Shown: piece by piece, positions 16,227 through 24,959 of the stretch | How the letters are laid out: each line of letters starts with the position of its first letter | Position numbering within the stretch: position 1 is the first letter of the stretch | DNA from: Devosia nanyangense | GTDB taxonomy: Bacteria; Pseudomonadota; Alphaproteobacteria; Rhizobiales; Devosiaceae | DNA: 63,656 nt | NCBI GenBank assembly: GCA_016213505.1 | Contig: JACRAF010000065.1 | Location: forward strand, 1-63,656 | Direction: 5' to 3' | Notes under the pieces: generated by a model | What the model saw: the letters and a program-made list of their open reading frames with translations, nothing else | Told to the model about the DNA's origin: nothing | The model's database searches: none | Position numbers and translations under genes: made by a program

Positions 16227-17750
16227 ATGGTCGCCCGCGTGCAGACCGTGGCGTTTCAGGGCATCGAGGCGGTGCCGGTCGACGTACAGGCCCAGATCAC
16301 CGGCGGCATCCCGCCGGGCGTCATTATCGTGGGCTTGCCCGACAAGGCGATCAAGGAAGCGGGCGAGCGGGTCAAGGCGGCGCTGACCTCGTCCGGCCTC
16401 GGCCTGCCGCCAAAGCGCATCATCGTCAATCTCGCGCCGGCCGATCTGCCCAAAGAGGGCAGCCACTATGATCTGCCCATCGCGCTCGCGGTGATGGGGG
16501 CGATCGGGGCGTTCCCGGCCGATGCTCTCGACGGCTATGTCGCGATCGGCGAGCTCGGGCTCGACGGCCGCCTCGCGCCGGTGGGCGGGGTGCTGCCGGC
16601 CGCCATGGCGGCACATGCCCGCGACATGAAGATCATCTGCCCGGCGCCCTCCGGCCCGGAAGCGGCATGGGCCGGCGACGATATCGATATCGTGGCGCCC
16701 GAAACGCTCCTGGCGCTGGTCAATCATCTGGGCGGCTACCAGCTCTGTCCTCGGCCGATGCCCAAACGGTACGACGGCAATGCGATATTGCCCGATCTGA
16801 GCGAAGTGCGCGGCCAGGAGGTGGCGCGCCGGGCGCTCGAGATCGCCGCCGCCGGTGGCCACAACCTCTTGATGATCGGCCCGCTCGGCGCCGGCAAGTC
16901 GATGCTGGCGCAGCGCCTGCCCTCGATCCTGCCGCCGCTCAATCCGCGCGAACTGCTCGACGTCTCGATGATCCAGTCGATCGCCGGTGAACTGGCGGGC
17001 GGTGCGCTTTCCGACCGGCGGCCGGTCCGCGCGCCGCACCATTCGGCCTCGATGGCGGCGCTGGTGGGCGGCGGGCTGAAGGTGCGGCCCGGCGAAGTCT
17101 CGATGGCCCATAACGGCGTTCTGTTCCTCGACGAATTGCCGGAGTTTGCCCCCGCCGTGCTCGACAGCCTGCGCCAGCCGCTCGAGAGCGGCGAGACGGT
17201 GATCGCCCGGGCCAATGCACGCGTCACCTTCCCGGCGCGCTTCCAGCTGATCGCCGCCATGAACCCCTGCAAATGCGGATTGGCCGGCACGCCCGGCCAC
17301 ACCTGCAAGCGCGGCGACGCCTGCGCCGCCGATTATCAGGGACGCATCTCGGGGCCGTTCCTCGACCGCATCGACATCCGCGTCGACGTCCCGGCGGTCT
17401 CGGCCGCCGACATGATCGGCCCGGCGACGGCGGAACCCTCCGCCAGCGTCGCGCTGCGGGTCCGTGCGGCGCGCGAGACGCAGCGCGAGCGCTACCTCGC
17501 CGCCGGCCATCCGGAAATCTTCACCAATGCCGCAGCGCCCGCGACGCTGATCGAGGCGGTGGTCGATCCCGACAAGGAGAGCCAGACCCTGATGCTGCAG
17601 GCCGCCGAGCGGTTTTCACTTAGCGCCCGCGCCTATCACCGGGTGCTGAAGGTGGCGCGCACCCTCGCCGACCTCGCCGGGTCCGACAAGGTCAGCCGGC
17701 CGCACATCGCCGAGGCGCTGAGCTACCGGATGAACCTGGGCGTGGCCTAG
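16227..17750 (+). CDS. comM: ComM/YifB family Mg-chelatase-like AAA+ ATPase
   Basis: A 507-residue hexameric helicase-type ATPase; in naturally competent bacteria ComM promotes branch migration during transformation. It has an N-terminal Lon-protease-like domain, Walker A GPLGAGKS (218-225), Walker B NGVLFLDELPEF, the cysteine-containing CNPCK-like region around MNPCKCGL, and a C-terminal chelatase domain. ATG at 16227 (MVARVQTVAF) fits family starts; an in-frame ATG 24 bases upstream is less likely. It converges with the GH16 gene (4-base overlap). Confidence 0.95.
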   Translation: MVARVQTVAFQGIEAVPVDVQAQITGGIPPGVIIVGLPDKAIKEAGERVKAALTSSGLGLPPKRIIVNLAPADLPKEGSHYDLPIALAVMGAIGAFPADALDGYVAIGELGLDGRLAPVGGVLPAAMAAHARDMKIICPAPSGPEAAWAGDDIDIVAPETLLALVNHLGGYQLCPRPMPKRYDGNAILPDLSEVRGQEVARRALEIAAAGGHNLLMIGPLGAGKSMLAQRLPSILPPLNPRELLDVSMIQSIAGELAGGALSDRRPVRAPHHSASMAALVGGGLKVRPGEVSMAHNGVLFLDELPEFAPAVLDSLRQPLESGETVIARANARVTFPARFQLIAAMNPCKCGLAGTPGHTCKRGDACAADYQGRISGPFLDRIDIRVDVPAVSAADMIGPATAEPSASVALRVRAARETQRERYLAAGHPEIFTNAAAPATLIEAVVDPDKESQTLMLQAAERFSLSARAYHRVLKVARTLADLAGSDKVSRPHIAEALSYRMNLGVA

Positions 17751-18517
17751 GCAGCGGCCTTGCGGCGATAGCCGCGAAACCAGTCGACTTCGAGCCGGGG
17801 CGAAGGCGCGTTGCTGGGCTTCAATTCGTAGACATTGAGCATGAACTGCATGGGATAAGCGGGCGACTGCTCAACCCGCGTGAGCAACCGCTCGTCCAGG
17901 TAGAACGACACTCCGGTCTCGTCCCAGTCGGCCGCGTAGACGTGGAAGCGTGCGGGCGAGAAGGGCAGGCGCGGGGCGCTGAACTCGGTGACCAACGATG
18001 GATCGTTGATCGCCTTGATGCCATGGCCGAGTTCGGCGCTCGCCGCATCGACGCTGTCGCCGAAGATCTCCATGATGGTGATCTCCCCGGAGCGCTCGGG
18101 CTCGTCCTCGAAGCCGATCGTCCACAGCGCCGCAAGCTGGCCGGGACATAGGTGCATGCGCGCCCGCATCTCGAAGCGGCCATAGAGCGGGACATAGAGC
18201 CGCTCTGTGGGTTGCGCTTCTTTCACCCGCAGCGTGGGGTTGAAACGGTGCTGGCCGATGGTCGAGCCAAGCGGCCCGGCGAAGGCACCCGTCTGGATCG
18301 AGGACACTCGGATCGGCCCATCGATCGCGGGCAGCCAGGGCGGCTGGTTCTGCCCGATGCTGAGGACGAGACCGTTCGGACCGGTTTCGACATTGGCGGC
18401 GGCGGCGCGTCGCGAACTCCAATGCGGCAAGTAGAAGGGCGGCCACTTGCTGCGGTCGAGTTCCGGTCCGCGAAAATCATCGCCGAAATCGAGGCTGTAG
18501 GCGGTCAGGTCGGCCAT
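17747..18517 (-). CDS. GH16-like concanavalin-fold protein with altered catalytic motif
   Basis: A 256-residue protein with the GH16 beta-sandwich pattern: DDFRGPELDRSKW near the start, YGRFEMRARM, and the active-site strand EITIMEIFG at residues 145-153. GH16 enzymes normally carry E-x-D-x-x-E; here both glutamates (E145, E150) are kept but the central Asp is Thr147. No signal peptide is seen, so it may be cytoplasmic or exported another way. Possible substrates are beta-glucans or similar; activity is uncertain. Confidence 0.8.
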   Translation of the reverse strand: MADLTAYSLDFGDDFRGPELDRSKWPPFYLPHWSSRRAAAANVETGPNGLVLSIGQNQPPWLPAIDGPIRVSSIQTGAFAGPLGSTIGQHRFNPTLRVKEAQPTERLYVPLYGRFEMRARMHLCPGQLAALWTIGFEDEPERSGEITIMEIFGDSVDAASAELGHGIKAINDPSLVTEFSAPRLPFSPARFHVYAADWDETGVSFYLDERLLTRVEQSPAYPMQFMLNVYELKPSNAPSPRLEVDWFRGYRRKAAA

Positions 18518-18553
18518 GCACCCACCTGACCAGATTCGCGCCGGACGGCAAAC

Positions 18554-19057
18554 CTAGGTGGCGAGGGCCTTGGCGAGATCCCTGTATTCCTCGCAGCCCG
18601 TGCCGCAGATCGTCTTGATCTTGGCAAGGTTGGCGTTGGCCTTGTCGAGCTGGCCGAGCTTGATGAACAGGACGCCCTGATATTCGAGCGCGCCGGTGTG
18701 CTTGGGGTCGAGCTTCAGCGCCTTGACGTAGGCGCGCCCGGCGAGCTCGTAGCTACCGGCATTGCGGTAGGAATAGCCGAGCAGATTGTAGACGTCGGCG
18801 TTGCCGCCGCCGTCGGCGACGATCAGCTTGAGGTCGGTGATCGCCTGCGCCCAGTTCTTGGCTTTGATGTCGGCGCGCGCCGTTGCCAGCGTCGGCACCG
18901 CCGGGGCGGCCGACTGCGTGTGTCCGCCGCCACCGCCGCTGCTCCCGCCGCCGCCGTCTCCGCCGCCCGTATCGATCGCCAATGCCGGCGCGGCAATCGT
19001 CAGCGCCGCGACCAGTGCGACGATGCCGGCGAGGCGGTTCCATTTCGAGTTTTCCAT
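18554..19057 (-). CDS. Secreted TPR-repeat protein
   Basis: A 167-residue periplasmic protein. The signal peptide spans residues 1-27 (cleavage after ALA), then a Gly/Ser-rich linker (about 30-46), then two to three tetratricopeptide repeats (YNLLGYSYRNAGSYELAGRA, ALEYQGVLFIKLGQLDKA) and a C-terminal Cys pair (CGTGC). TPR units mediate protein contacts; the partner is unknown. ATG at 19057. Confidence 0.85.
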   Translation of the reverse strand: MENSKWNRLAGIVALVAALTIAAPALAIDTGGGDGGGGSSGGGGGHTQSAAPAVPTLATARADIKAKNWAQAITDLKLIVADGGGNADVYNLLGYSYRNAGSYELAGRAYVKALKLDPKHTGALEYQGVLFIKLGQLDKANANLAKIKTICGTGCEEYRDLAKALAT

Positions 19058-19173
19058 CGGCTGCTCCTTGTGGGTCCGGCACGTATCCCGGCCTCTGCAA
19101 GCAACAACGCCCCGTTCCGCGCCGCTAATCCATCACATCGGCGATCCGTCCTCGGAGGAATGGGAAACCGCCG

Positions 19174-19198
19174 CTTAACTTCGGTAGGCTTTGTTAAG
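19174..19198. promoter_or_regulatory. Inverted repeat CTTAAC-N13-GTTAAG upstream of the GGDEF gene
   Basis: Perfect 6-base arms at 19174-19179 and 19193-19198, centred about 50 bases before ATG 19236. The arms contain TTAAC, the CtrA half-site, but the spacing is not the usual one. Confidence 0.35.
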
Positions 19199-19235
19199 GC
19201 CGCTCTGGGAAAATAGACGCTCCAAAACCAGGTGG

Positions 19236-20438
19236 ATGCCAAGGGTGCCGGAGCGGCGCGAGGAGCTCATTGATCGCCGGACGCTGGAGGACGCGAAGAG
19301 TTTTCGCTTCTCGGCCGCCCAGGAAAAGCAGTTCGAGGCCGATACGGCCGCCGAGCGCTGCCGCATGCTGTTCGAGCGCGGCCTGCTCGGCCTTGCCTTC
19401 TACGTCGCCTATCTCGGCATCGACTGGCTGCTGACCCCCGATGTCATTGCGACTGCGGCAATCCTGCGCGTCGGCTTCGTGGTCTCGCTGGGCCTCGCCG
19501 TCGTGCTCGTCGTCCGCTCCAATCCCCCGGTCATGGTGCGGGAAGGACTGATGGGCCTCGCGGTGGTGCTGGCGGGGTTCGTCGGTCTCGTCGTCATCGC
19601 TGCGAGCCAGAGCGCGCTGCGCGATCACCAGCATACCACCTACATTCTCCTCGCCCTCTACGTGGTGGTGGTGCTGCAGCTCCGCTTCCCCTATGCGCTC
19701 GCCACCTGCCTCGCGCTGTTCGGGCTCGAGGCCATGGCGATCGCCGTCGGACCGAGCGTCGATCTGGCGACGGCCGTCACCGACCTTTTCACCTTCGTCG
19801 CGGTGACCGTGCTCTGCCTCGTCGCCGCCAACTCGTTCGATCGCTATATGCGCGCCGCCTATCTGCTCGGCCGCCGCCAGTACCAGCGCTCGGCGAGCCT
19901 CGAGGATCTGAGCCGACACGATCCGCTCACCGGGCTGGGCAACCGCCGCGCGCTCGAGGATGCGCTCAACGCCCTTGCCGAGGAGCCGACGGACCAGCCC
20001 TACGCCATCGTCGTCGCCGACATCGACCACTTCAAATCCTACAACGACCAGCTCGGCCACCAGGCCGGCGACATCTGCCTCAAGCGCATCGCCGGGCTGC
20101 TGCTCGCGGAACTGCGCGGCGATGCCGATCGCGCCATCCGCTATGGCGGCGAGGAGTTCGTGATCTTTCTGCCGGCCACCGATCTGGCCACGGCCCAGAT
20201 CATCGCCGAGCGCATGCGCCGCAATATCGCCGACAGCCGCATCCCCCATCCGGGGCGGAGCACCGGGGTCGTCACCGCGAGCTTCGGGGTCGCCGCGGCC
20301 CCCTGGGGGATCAGCGCCGACGAGACCATCGGTGCCGCCGACGCCGCGCTCTATGCGGCCAAGAATGCCGGCCGCAACCAGGTCTGGCCACGGCTGCGCC
20401 AGGCGGCCGACGACACCCGCCACGCGGCGTCGGCCTAA
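19236..20438 (+). CDS. Membrane-bound diguanylate cyclase (GGDEF)
   Basis: A 400-residue enzyme making cyclic di-GMP. The N-terminal half holds about six membrane spans (residues about 50-205) as a sensor of unknown signal, followed by a GGDEF domain starting DPLTGLGNRRALE with active-site RYGGEEF (GGEEF at 304-308). The RxxD inhibitory site is not conserved; the expected position reads GDAD. ATG at 19236 is preferred over TTG at 19191, which lies inside the inverted repeat. No EAL domain is present. Confidence 0.93.
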   Translation: MPRVPERREELIDRRTLEDAKSFRFSAAQEKQFEADTAAERCRMLFERGLLGLAFYVAYLGIDWLLTPDVIATAAILRVGFVVSLGLAVVLVVRSNPPVMVREGLMGLAVVLAGFVGLVVIAASQSALRDHQHTTYILLALYVVVVLQLRFPYALATCLALFGLEAMAIAVGPSVDLATAVTDLFTFVAVTVLCLVAANSFDRYMRAAYLLGRRQYQRSASLEDLSRHDPLTGLGNRRALEDALNALAEEPTDQPYAIVVADIDHFKSYNDQLGHQAGDICLKRIAGLLLAELRGDADRAIRYGGEEFVIFLPATDLATAQIIAERMRRNIADSRIPHPGRSTGVVTASFGVAAAPWGISADETIGAADAALYAAKNAGRNQVWPRLRQAADDTRHAASA

Positions 20439-20468
20439 CGTCTGCCCCAGGCCTTCGGCTCGCTCCCG

Positions 20469-21392
20469 TCATGCGGGACGGGCGAAGGCCTCGAACGGGT
20501 TGACGTGGGTGAGCTGGACGATGTCGGCCGCGCTGACGCCCATCAAGCGCAGCCTGGGCAGCATCGATTCCGACAGCGCCGTATAGGGCTTGGGCGTGCC
20601 GCCGCCGACAAGGGCGGGGTCGTACCAGCCCATGTCGTGGCTGAGCAGCAGCTGGTTGCCGCGGCCGGCCTCCAGCACCTTGACGATCAGCGGGGCCAGC
20701 TCGTCGTCGTCGACCCAGCCGATATTGTCGTATTCGATCCAGGCGCCGCGCTCGGCCACCGCGAGGTTGAGGCCGAAATCCTTCTCGGCCTGGCTGTGGA
20801 TGGAAATGAAGCGGTCGGCGCGACCACCCTCCGCGACGAGGATGTCGAGTTGGTCCATCACCACGCGGCCCTTGATGGTGTGGCTGCCGATCACGGCGCC
20901 GGTCGGGATCGCAGCCCGCACCGCGGCGCGGAGGATCTTTTCCTCGAGCGGTGTGATGCCATCGTCCCCGGCCGAGAGCTTGATCCAGCCGGCCTTGTAG
21001 TCGGCCTCGTCGAACCGTTCGGTCAGCTCGCGCAGCATCCAGGCCTCGAGCTTGGCCTCGCTTGCGGTCTTGACCCATTCGGGGATCCATGGCTCGCGGT
21101 AATTGCCGGTGGGCACCACAATGGGAAAGTTCGTGGCGAGCGACACGGCGAGATCGAGATCGGCGCGGCGGCCGACGCCGCCCGTCGTGCACTCGACCAG
21201 GGCGGTGATGCCGAGCGCCTTGATGCGCTCGATCTCGGGCGCCATCAGCGCAATCACATCGGCGGTATCCGCCTGCGCGTAGCCGGGCTGATCGGGCGTG
21301 CGCAAATCGACGAACACATGCTCGTGCGGCAGGATCATGCCGAGCCGGTCGCGGGTAAGCGGGCCGAGCGTGGTATAGAGCGCCTTGGTCAT
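20469..21392 (-). CDS. Phosphotriesterase family amidohydrolase
   Basis: A 307-residue TIM-barrel metal hydrolase of the PTE/parathion-hydrolase-like family. Metal ligands appear as HEH (H23, H25), a candidate carbamylated Lys in AGWIKLSAG, His in GSHTI and SIHSQ, and the catalytic Asp in LLSHDMGW. Members are often lactonases or sugar-lactone hydrolases; the substrate is unknown. ATG at 21392 is chosen; ATG 21404 and 21488 are in frame, but the latter would read through a tandem operator. Confidence 0.88.
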   Translation of the reverse strand: MTKALYTTLGPLTRDRLGMILPHEHVFVDLRTPDQPGYAQADTADVIALMAPEIERIKALGITALVECTTGGVGRRADLDLAVSLATNFPIVVPTGNYREPWIPEWVKTASEAKLEAWMLRELTERFDEADYKAGWIKLSAGDDGITPLEEKILRAAVRAAIPTGAVIGSHTIKGRVVMDQLDILVAEGGRADRFISIHSQAEKDFGLNLAVAERGAWIEYDNIGWVDDDELAPLIVKVLEAGRGNQLLLSHDMGWYDPALVGGGTPKPYTALSESMLPRLRLMGVSAADIVQLTHVNPFEAFARPA

Positions 21393-21440
21393 GTCTTGCA
21401 GCATGACCGCCGATTGCCATTCGAGTCCAGCCGCTATGCA

Positions 21441-21474
21441 CAATCGGCCGGATTGCAAACAATCCGACCGATTG
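21441..21474. promoter_or_regulatory. Tandem palindromic operator upstream of the phosphotriesterase gene
   Basis: Two 15-base palindromes, CAATCGGCCGGATTG (21441-21455) and CAATCCGACCGATTG (21460-21474), each with CAATC/GATTG arms, are separated by four bases; their centres are 19 bases apart. Together they also form one large hairpin. It lies about 50-80 bases upstream of ATG 21392. This looks like a repressor-binding site; the regulator is unknown. Confidence 0.6.
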
Positions 21475-21484
21475 AGGAGCTTCA

Positions 21485-22051
21485 TCAATACCCGATGGCA
21501 GTGATGGCGCAGGCCGTGCCGATCTCGACGCTACCGGCGAGCACGCCGTTGAACTTGACCGACTTGCCCGGTTTCAGCGTCTTGGCGAGCACCGCGATGC
21601 CGGTCTGTCCGGCGGCAGCCACCTGCCACTGGATCTGGGTGCCGGCGGCGACGTCGATAAGGCCGGCATTGGCGATCACCAGATCATCCGGAAACTCCAC
21701 CGGCGTACCGGCGACGGCGCAGTTGAGCCTCAGCCCGATATTGAGGTTGGCGACGTCGCGGTAGCTGGCGAGGCCCGGATTGGCGGTCCCCGGAGCGCCG
21801 GGCTGGCCGAAGCCGAGATCGATATACTTGGTGATGATCGGCTTGTCCGGGGTCAAATCGATCTGCTTGTTGATCACCGGAGTGGGCTCGTCGTCGGTGG
21901 TGTGAAACACGTCGCCGATGTTGTTGCCGGCATCGCTGCTCGGGCCGCCATCCGGGTGGAAGATGCTGTCGAACTTGCCGGCTTCGGCGGTCCCGCTCAG
22001 CGCGAGGGCTGCGGCAAAGGCGACTGCCGCGATCGTGTACCTGGTCTGCAT
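21485..22051 (-). CDS. Secreted protein of unknown function
   Basis: A 188-residue protein. The signal peptide is about residues 1-24 (AFAAALALSGTAEA). The mature part begins with an acidic, Gly/Asp-rich segment (HPDGGPSSDAG) and continues as an all-beta-looking domain with two Cys. ATG 22051 has GGAG seven bases upstream. I do not recognise it. It precedes the phosphotriesterase gene on the same strand, with the tandem operator between them. Confidence 0.75.
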   Translation of the reverse strand: MQTRYTIAAVAFAAALALSGTAEAGKFDSIFHPDGGPSSDAGNNIGDVFHTTDDEPTPVINKQIDLTPDKPIITKYIDLGFGQPGAPGTANPGLASYRDVANLNIGLRLNCAVAGTPVEFPDDLVIANAGLIDVAAGTQIQWQVAAAGQTGIAVLAKTLKPGKSVKFNGVLAGSVEIGTACAITAIGY

Positions 22052-22189
22052 TTCGTTTCTCCATCTGGCGGCAACCATTGCCGCGTTCGATGGACGTGCT
22101 TTTCTGCCCCTTCCCTTGAACCCACCTTGAGCGCTATGGTCATTTCACGTTCACAATAGTTGCAAATCACTAATCAATCGAACAACGCA

Positions 22190-22750
22190 ATGAATAAGAA
22201 AACGCAACCAATCCGGCCGGGCCCGCCGGCGACGGCGATGAGCCCGTTGACGGCGTTCCTGATCGAGATGTCGGGGCACATGATGATTTCGCTGGCGCAG
22301 AACCTCAGGCATCAGTCGATGTCGCTGGCGGAGTTTGCGACCCTCGCGCTGCTGATGCCGGGCAAGCCGCTTCGGATCAACGACGTTGCCGAGGCGCTCG
22401 ACCATCCGCTGCCGGCGGCGAGCCGGATCGTGAGTTCGCTCGTCGATCGCGGCCTCGTCGAGCGCCGGGAGGATCCGGACGATCGCCGCGCCAAGGCATT
22501 GACACTGACGGCTCCCGGCCACGCCCTGATGAACGGGCTTGCTGTCTCGCTGGTCGACAGGGTCGAAGCCTCGCTCGCCGGCATGTCGGGCAGCGCCACC
22601 GAGGCCTTGCGTCCCGTCTTTGCCTCGCTGCGGCAGGCGGACGGCGCGCGGCCGGGCGGCGAACCCGTCGCGGCCGCGAACAATCTGGAGCATGGTTCCA
22701 GTGAGCCGGCGACCAATGCGCCGCGCGCGCCTCGATCGTCGCGCAAATGA
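22190..22750 (+). CDS. MarR family transcriptional regulator
   Basis: A 186-residue winged-helix regulator: LRINDVAEALDHPLPAASR is the recognition-helix region and REDPDDRRAKALTLT the wing. The C-terminal tail is long and low in complexity (Ala/Pro/Arg/Ser). ATG at 22190 follows an A/T-rich leader; a TTG at 22160 is also in frame. Its target is not obvious; the convergent PhyH gene and the divergent secreted protein gene are the nearest candidates. Confidence 0.88.
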   Translation: MNKKTQPIRPGPPATAMSPLTAFLIEMSGHMMISLAQNLRHQSMSLAEFATLALLMPGKPLRINDVAEALDHPLPAASRIVSSLVDRGLVERREDPDDRRAKALTLTAPGHALMNGLAVSLVDRVEASLAGMSGSATEALRPVFASLRQADGARPGGEPVAAANNLEHGSSEPATNAPRAPRSSRK

Positions 22751-22752
22751 AA

Positions 22753-22774
22753 CGGCGGCCCCGGAGGGCCGCCG
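22753..22774 (-). terminator. Terminator hairpin between marR-type gene and phyH-type gene
   Basis: The stem CGGCGGCCC / GGGCCGCCG with loop CGGA; on the minus strand it is followed by TTTCATTT, so it most likely ends the PhyH transcript. Confidence 0.65.
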
Positions 22775-22802
22775 CGAGAACATTCAAGTCGGCAGCAGGC
22801 GC

Positions 22803-23801
22803 CTAGGCTTTGTGCCAGCTGCGCGAGCCGAGCAGCTTCTCGCCCAGCTCCGTCAGCGTCGCGGTCTTGGCGTGGTTTTTCTCCCACTCGCGCGGGTCGC
22901 CCGGGAAAGCGTCGCGGCGCGGATGCTCGAGGTTGCGCCACATATCCATGCGCGCCGCCTTTTCGATCTCGTCGTCCTCGTTGGCCGGGAACATCGAGAT
23001 GTACTGCGCCATGCGCACCCGGTTGTCCGAATGGTTGGGGCGGACGCCGTGCGCGAGGAGCGTGTTGAAGATCATCAGGTCGCCCGGCTCCATCTCGATA
23101 TTGGTGATGGTAAAGCCGGTCCAGTCCGGGTGCATCGGGTCGCGGTCGTCCGGCTGGGTTTTGACCCATTCGTCGAAATTGTAGAACAGCTCCGGAATGC
23201 ACTGGAAGCCGCCGATGTCGCCGTCCTGCTTGACCAGCGACAGCACGCCCTGGACGCCGATCGGCAGCGGCCTGAGCGAGGTGTCGCTGTCCCAGTGGAT
23301 GAAGCCGTTCTGGTTGGTGCCCTTGACCTGCTTGGGCGGGTTGAGGTTGGCCCTATCGATCGAGACCCACAGCTCCTCCATGTCCCACACGTCGACGAAG
23401 GCGTCGTAGACGCGCTGCGTCATGCGGTTGTCCCAGAGGTATTGGTGGTTGTAGATCTCCACCATGCCGGTGCCGTTGAGCTCCTTCATGATGTGGTCGC
23501 GCCGCTGCGGTGTGTACCAGGTCGAGGAGTCCTTGGGGTCCTTCTCCTCAAACTCCCAGAGCAAGGCCTTCAACCGCTCGACATGATCCGCGTCGACCGC
23601 ATTGCGCACAATCACATAGCCCCTGGTCTGCCAGTGCTCGAAGTCCGCCTTCGACAGCACTCTGAGCGGCAAGGTCTTCTTGATGTCCTTGAGCTGGGTC
23701 GAAACCTTGGTGGAGGTCTGGTGCGAATCCCGCTTGATGGCCGGTCCCATCCCCTGCGCCATGCCCTTGGGCGCCTGCGAAATACCCTGTGCCATCGACA
23801 T
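22803..23801 (-). CDS. Phytanoyl-CoA dioxygenase (PhyH) family Fe(II)/2-oxoglutarate oxygenase
   Basis: A 332-residue non-heme iron oxygenase. The iron triad is visible as H169-x-D171 (HWD) and H251 (AHGVRPNHSDNR), with R261 as likely 2-oxoglutarate contact. ATG 23801 has GGAGGAG seven bases upstream. The N-terminal 40 residues are Met/Gln/Lys-rich and probably disordered. The gene is divergent from an AraC-type regulator, which is the likely controller. The substrate is unknown; ectoine hydroxylase is a related enzyme but no ect genes are near. Confidence 0.9.
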   Translation of the reverse strand: MSMAQGISQAPKGMAQGMGPAIKRDSHQTSTKVSTQLKDIKKTLPLRVLSKADFEHWQTRGYVIVRNAVDADHVERLKALLWEFEEKDPKDSSTWYTPQRRDHIMKELNGTGMVEIYNHQYLWDNRMTQRVYDAFVDVWDMEELWVSIDRANLNPPKQVKGTNQNGFIHWDSDTSLRPLPIGVQGVLSLVKQDGDIGGFQCIPELFYNFDEWVKTQPDDRDPMHPDWTGFTITNIEMEPGDLMIFNTLLAHGVRPNHSDNRVRMAQYISMFPANEDDEIEKAARMDMWRNLEHPRRDAFPGDPREWEKNHAKTATLTELGEKLLGSRSWHKA

Positions 23802-23937
23802 CGAAGAACTCCTCCATCCAAGCCTCCCCTCGGGGACATTGCGTTGGAAAGACCCTAAGGCTGATCCCTGCGACAATGTTGCCCAGGTTTGGCCGGTTCT
23901 GATACTATTCTGGCGTTGTATCTGCTGCAGGCGCCGC

Positions 23938-24789
23938 ATGAAGCCGTTTTTGGAGAAGCTGCAGACGCCGGACGGCGCCTCCTGGGCTTGGCTCGACCGC
24001 AAGCTCGAGGACGGCATTCCGTTCCAGTGGCACCACCACCCCGAATTCGAGCTGACACTGACGCTCAACTCGCGCGGCCAGCGCTTCATCGGCGACCATA
24101 TCGGCGACTACACCGACGGCGACCTGGTGCTGATCGGCCCCAATCTGCCGCACACCTGGGTGTCCCGCGAGCGCGTGGCGCCCGGACCGCACGTCGCGCA
24201 GGTGATGTGGTTCCACCCCGATTGGGCAGCGGCGCTGGGGGCGACGCTGGTCGAGATGAAGCCGGTGACGGGCCTGTTGGCGCGGGCCCGCATGGGACTG
24301 CGGTTCTCCGAGACGGTCTCGGCGGCAGCCCGGCCGCGCATTGCGGCACTGTTCGCGCGGCCCGCCGAGGACCGCGTGCTGGCGCTGCTCGAGCTCTTGC
24401 AGTTTCTCGCCGCCGACGCGGCCGCCGCGCCGCTCGCCAGCCCCGCCGCAGCGGCGCCCGCCGCCCCGGCCGACCGTACCCGCATCGACCGGGTGCTGGA
24501 CTATATCCATCTCAACTACGCCGGCGGCGTGTGCATCCCTGAACTGGCCGATATCGCGGCGCTCTCACCCTCCGGGCTGCACCGCCTGTTCCGCCGCCAC
24601 ACGCGGCAGACCATCACCGACTATGTCACGGCGCTGAGGATCGGCGAGGCCTGCGCCCTGCTCTCGGGCACCGGCCGGCCGGTCGCCCACATCGCGGCCG
24701 ATATCGGCTACGACTCCCTCGCCAATTTCAACCGCCGGTTCAAAGCACTGAAGGCGATGACGCCGCGCGAATATAGAGCGAAGTTCTAG
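23938..24789 (+). CDS. AraC family transcriptional regulator
   Basis: A 283-residue regulator with an N-terminal cupin sensing domain (FQWHHHPEFELTLTLNSRG) and a C-terminal double helix-turn-helix (about 180-283; IPELADIAALSPSGLHRLFR and VAHIAADIGYDSLANFNRRF). An Ala/Pro-rich linker joins them. It is divergent from the PhyH gene by 136 bases and probably controls it. ATG at 23938. Confidence 0.93.
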   Translation: MKPFLEKLQTPDGASWAWLDRKLEDGIPFQWHHHPEFELTLTLNSRGQRFIGDHIGDYTDGDLVLIGPNLPHTWVSRERVAPGPHVAQVMWFHPDWAAALGATLVEMKPVTGLLARARMGLRFSETVSAAARPRIAALFARPAEDRVLALLELLQFLAADAAAAPLASPAAAAPAAPADRTRIDRVLDYIHLNYAGGVCIPELADIAALSPSGLHRLFRRHTRQTITDYVTALRIGEACALLSGTGRPVAHIAADIGYDSLANFNRRFKALKAMTPREYRAKF

Positions 24790-24847
24790 CGCAATTGACA
24801 ATCGACGATGTCAATCGGCGCCGGCCGCTTGCACCGCCCTCTCGGCC

Positions 24848-24937
24848 GTCATGGCTGGGCTTGACCCGGCCACCCGGCTGACCTCGCAGAGTTCGCCGAA
24901 AGTCCGGTTGGGTCCCCGAGTCAAGCCCGGGGATGAC
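24848..24937. repeat. Intergenic stem-loop repeat
   Basis: The arms GTCATGGCTGGGCTTGACC (24848-24866) and the complementary GTCAAGCCCGGGGATGAC (24920-24937) form a long imperfect hairpin. GTCAT-x-CCGGGCTTGACCCGG-type elements are widespread in Hyphomicrobiales genomes. It fills most of the 170-base space between two convergent genes. Confidence 0.7.
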
Positions 24938-24959
24938 GACTGAGGGGCCCGCTAATGCG

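Noticed and set aside
20311..21462. Minus-strand open frame of 383 codons overlapping the phosphotriesterase gene
   Set aside because: It is another frame of the same strand with Arg/Pro-rich product; the phosphotriesterase frame carries the metal-ligand motifs.
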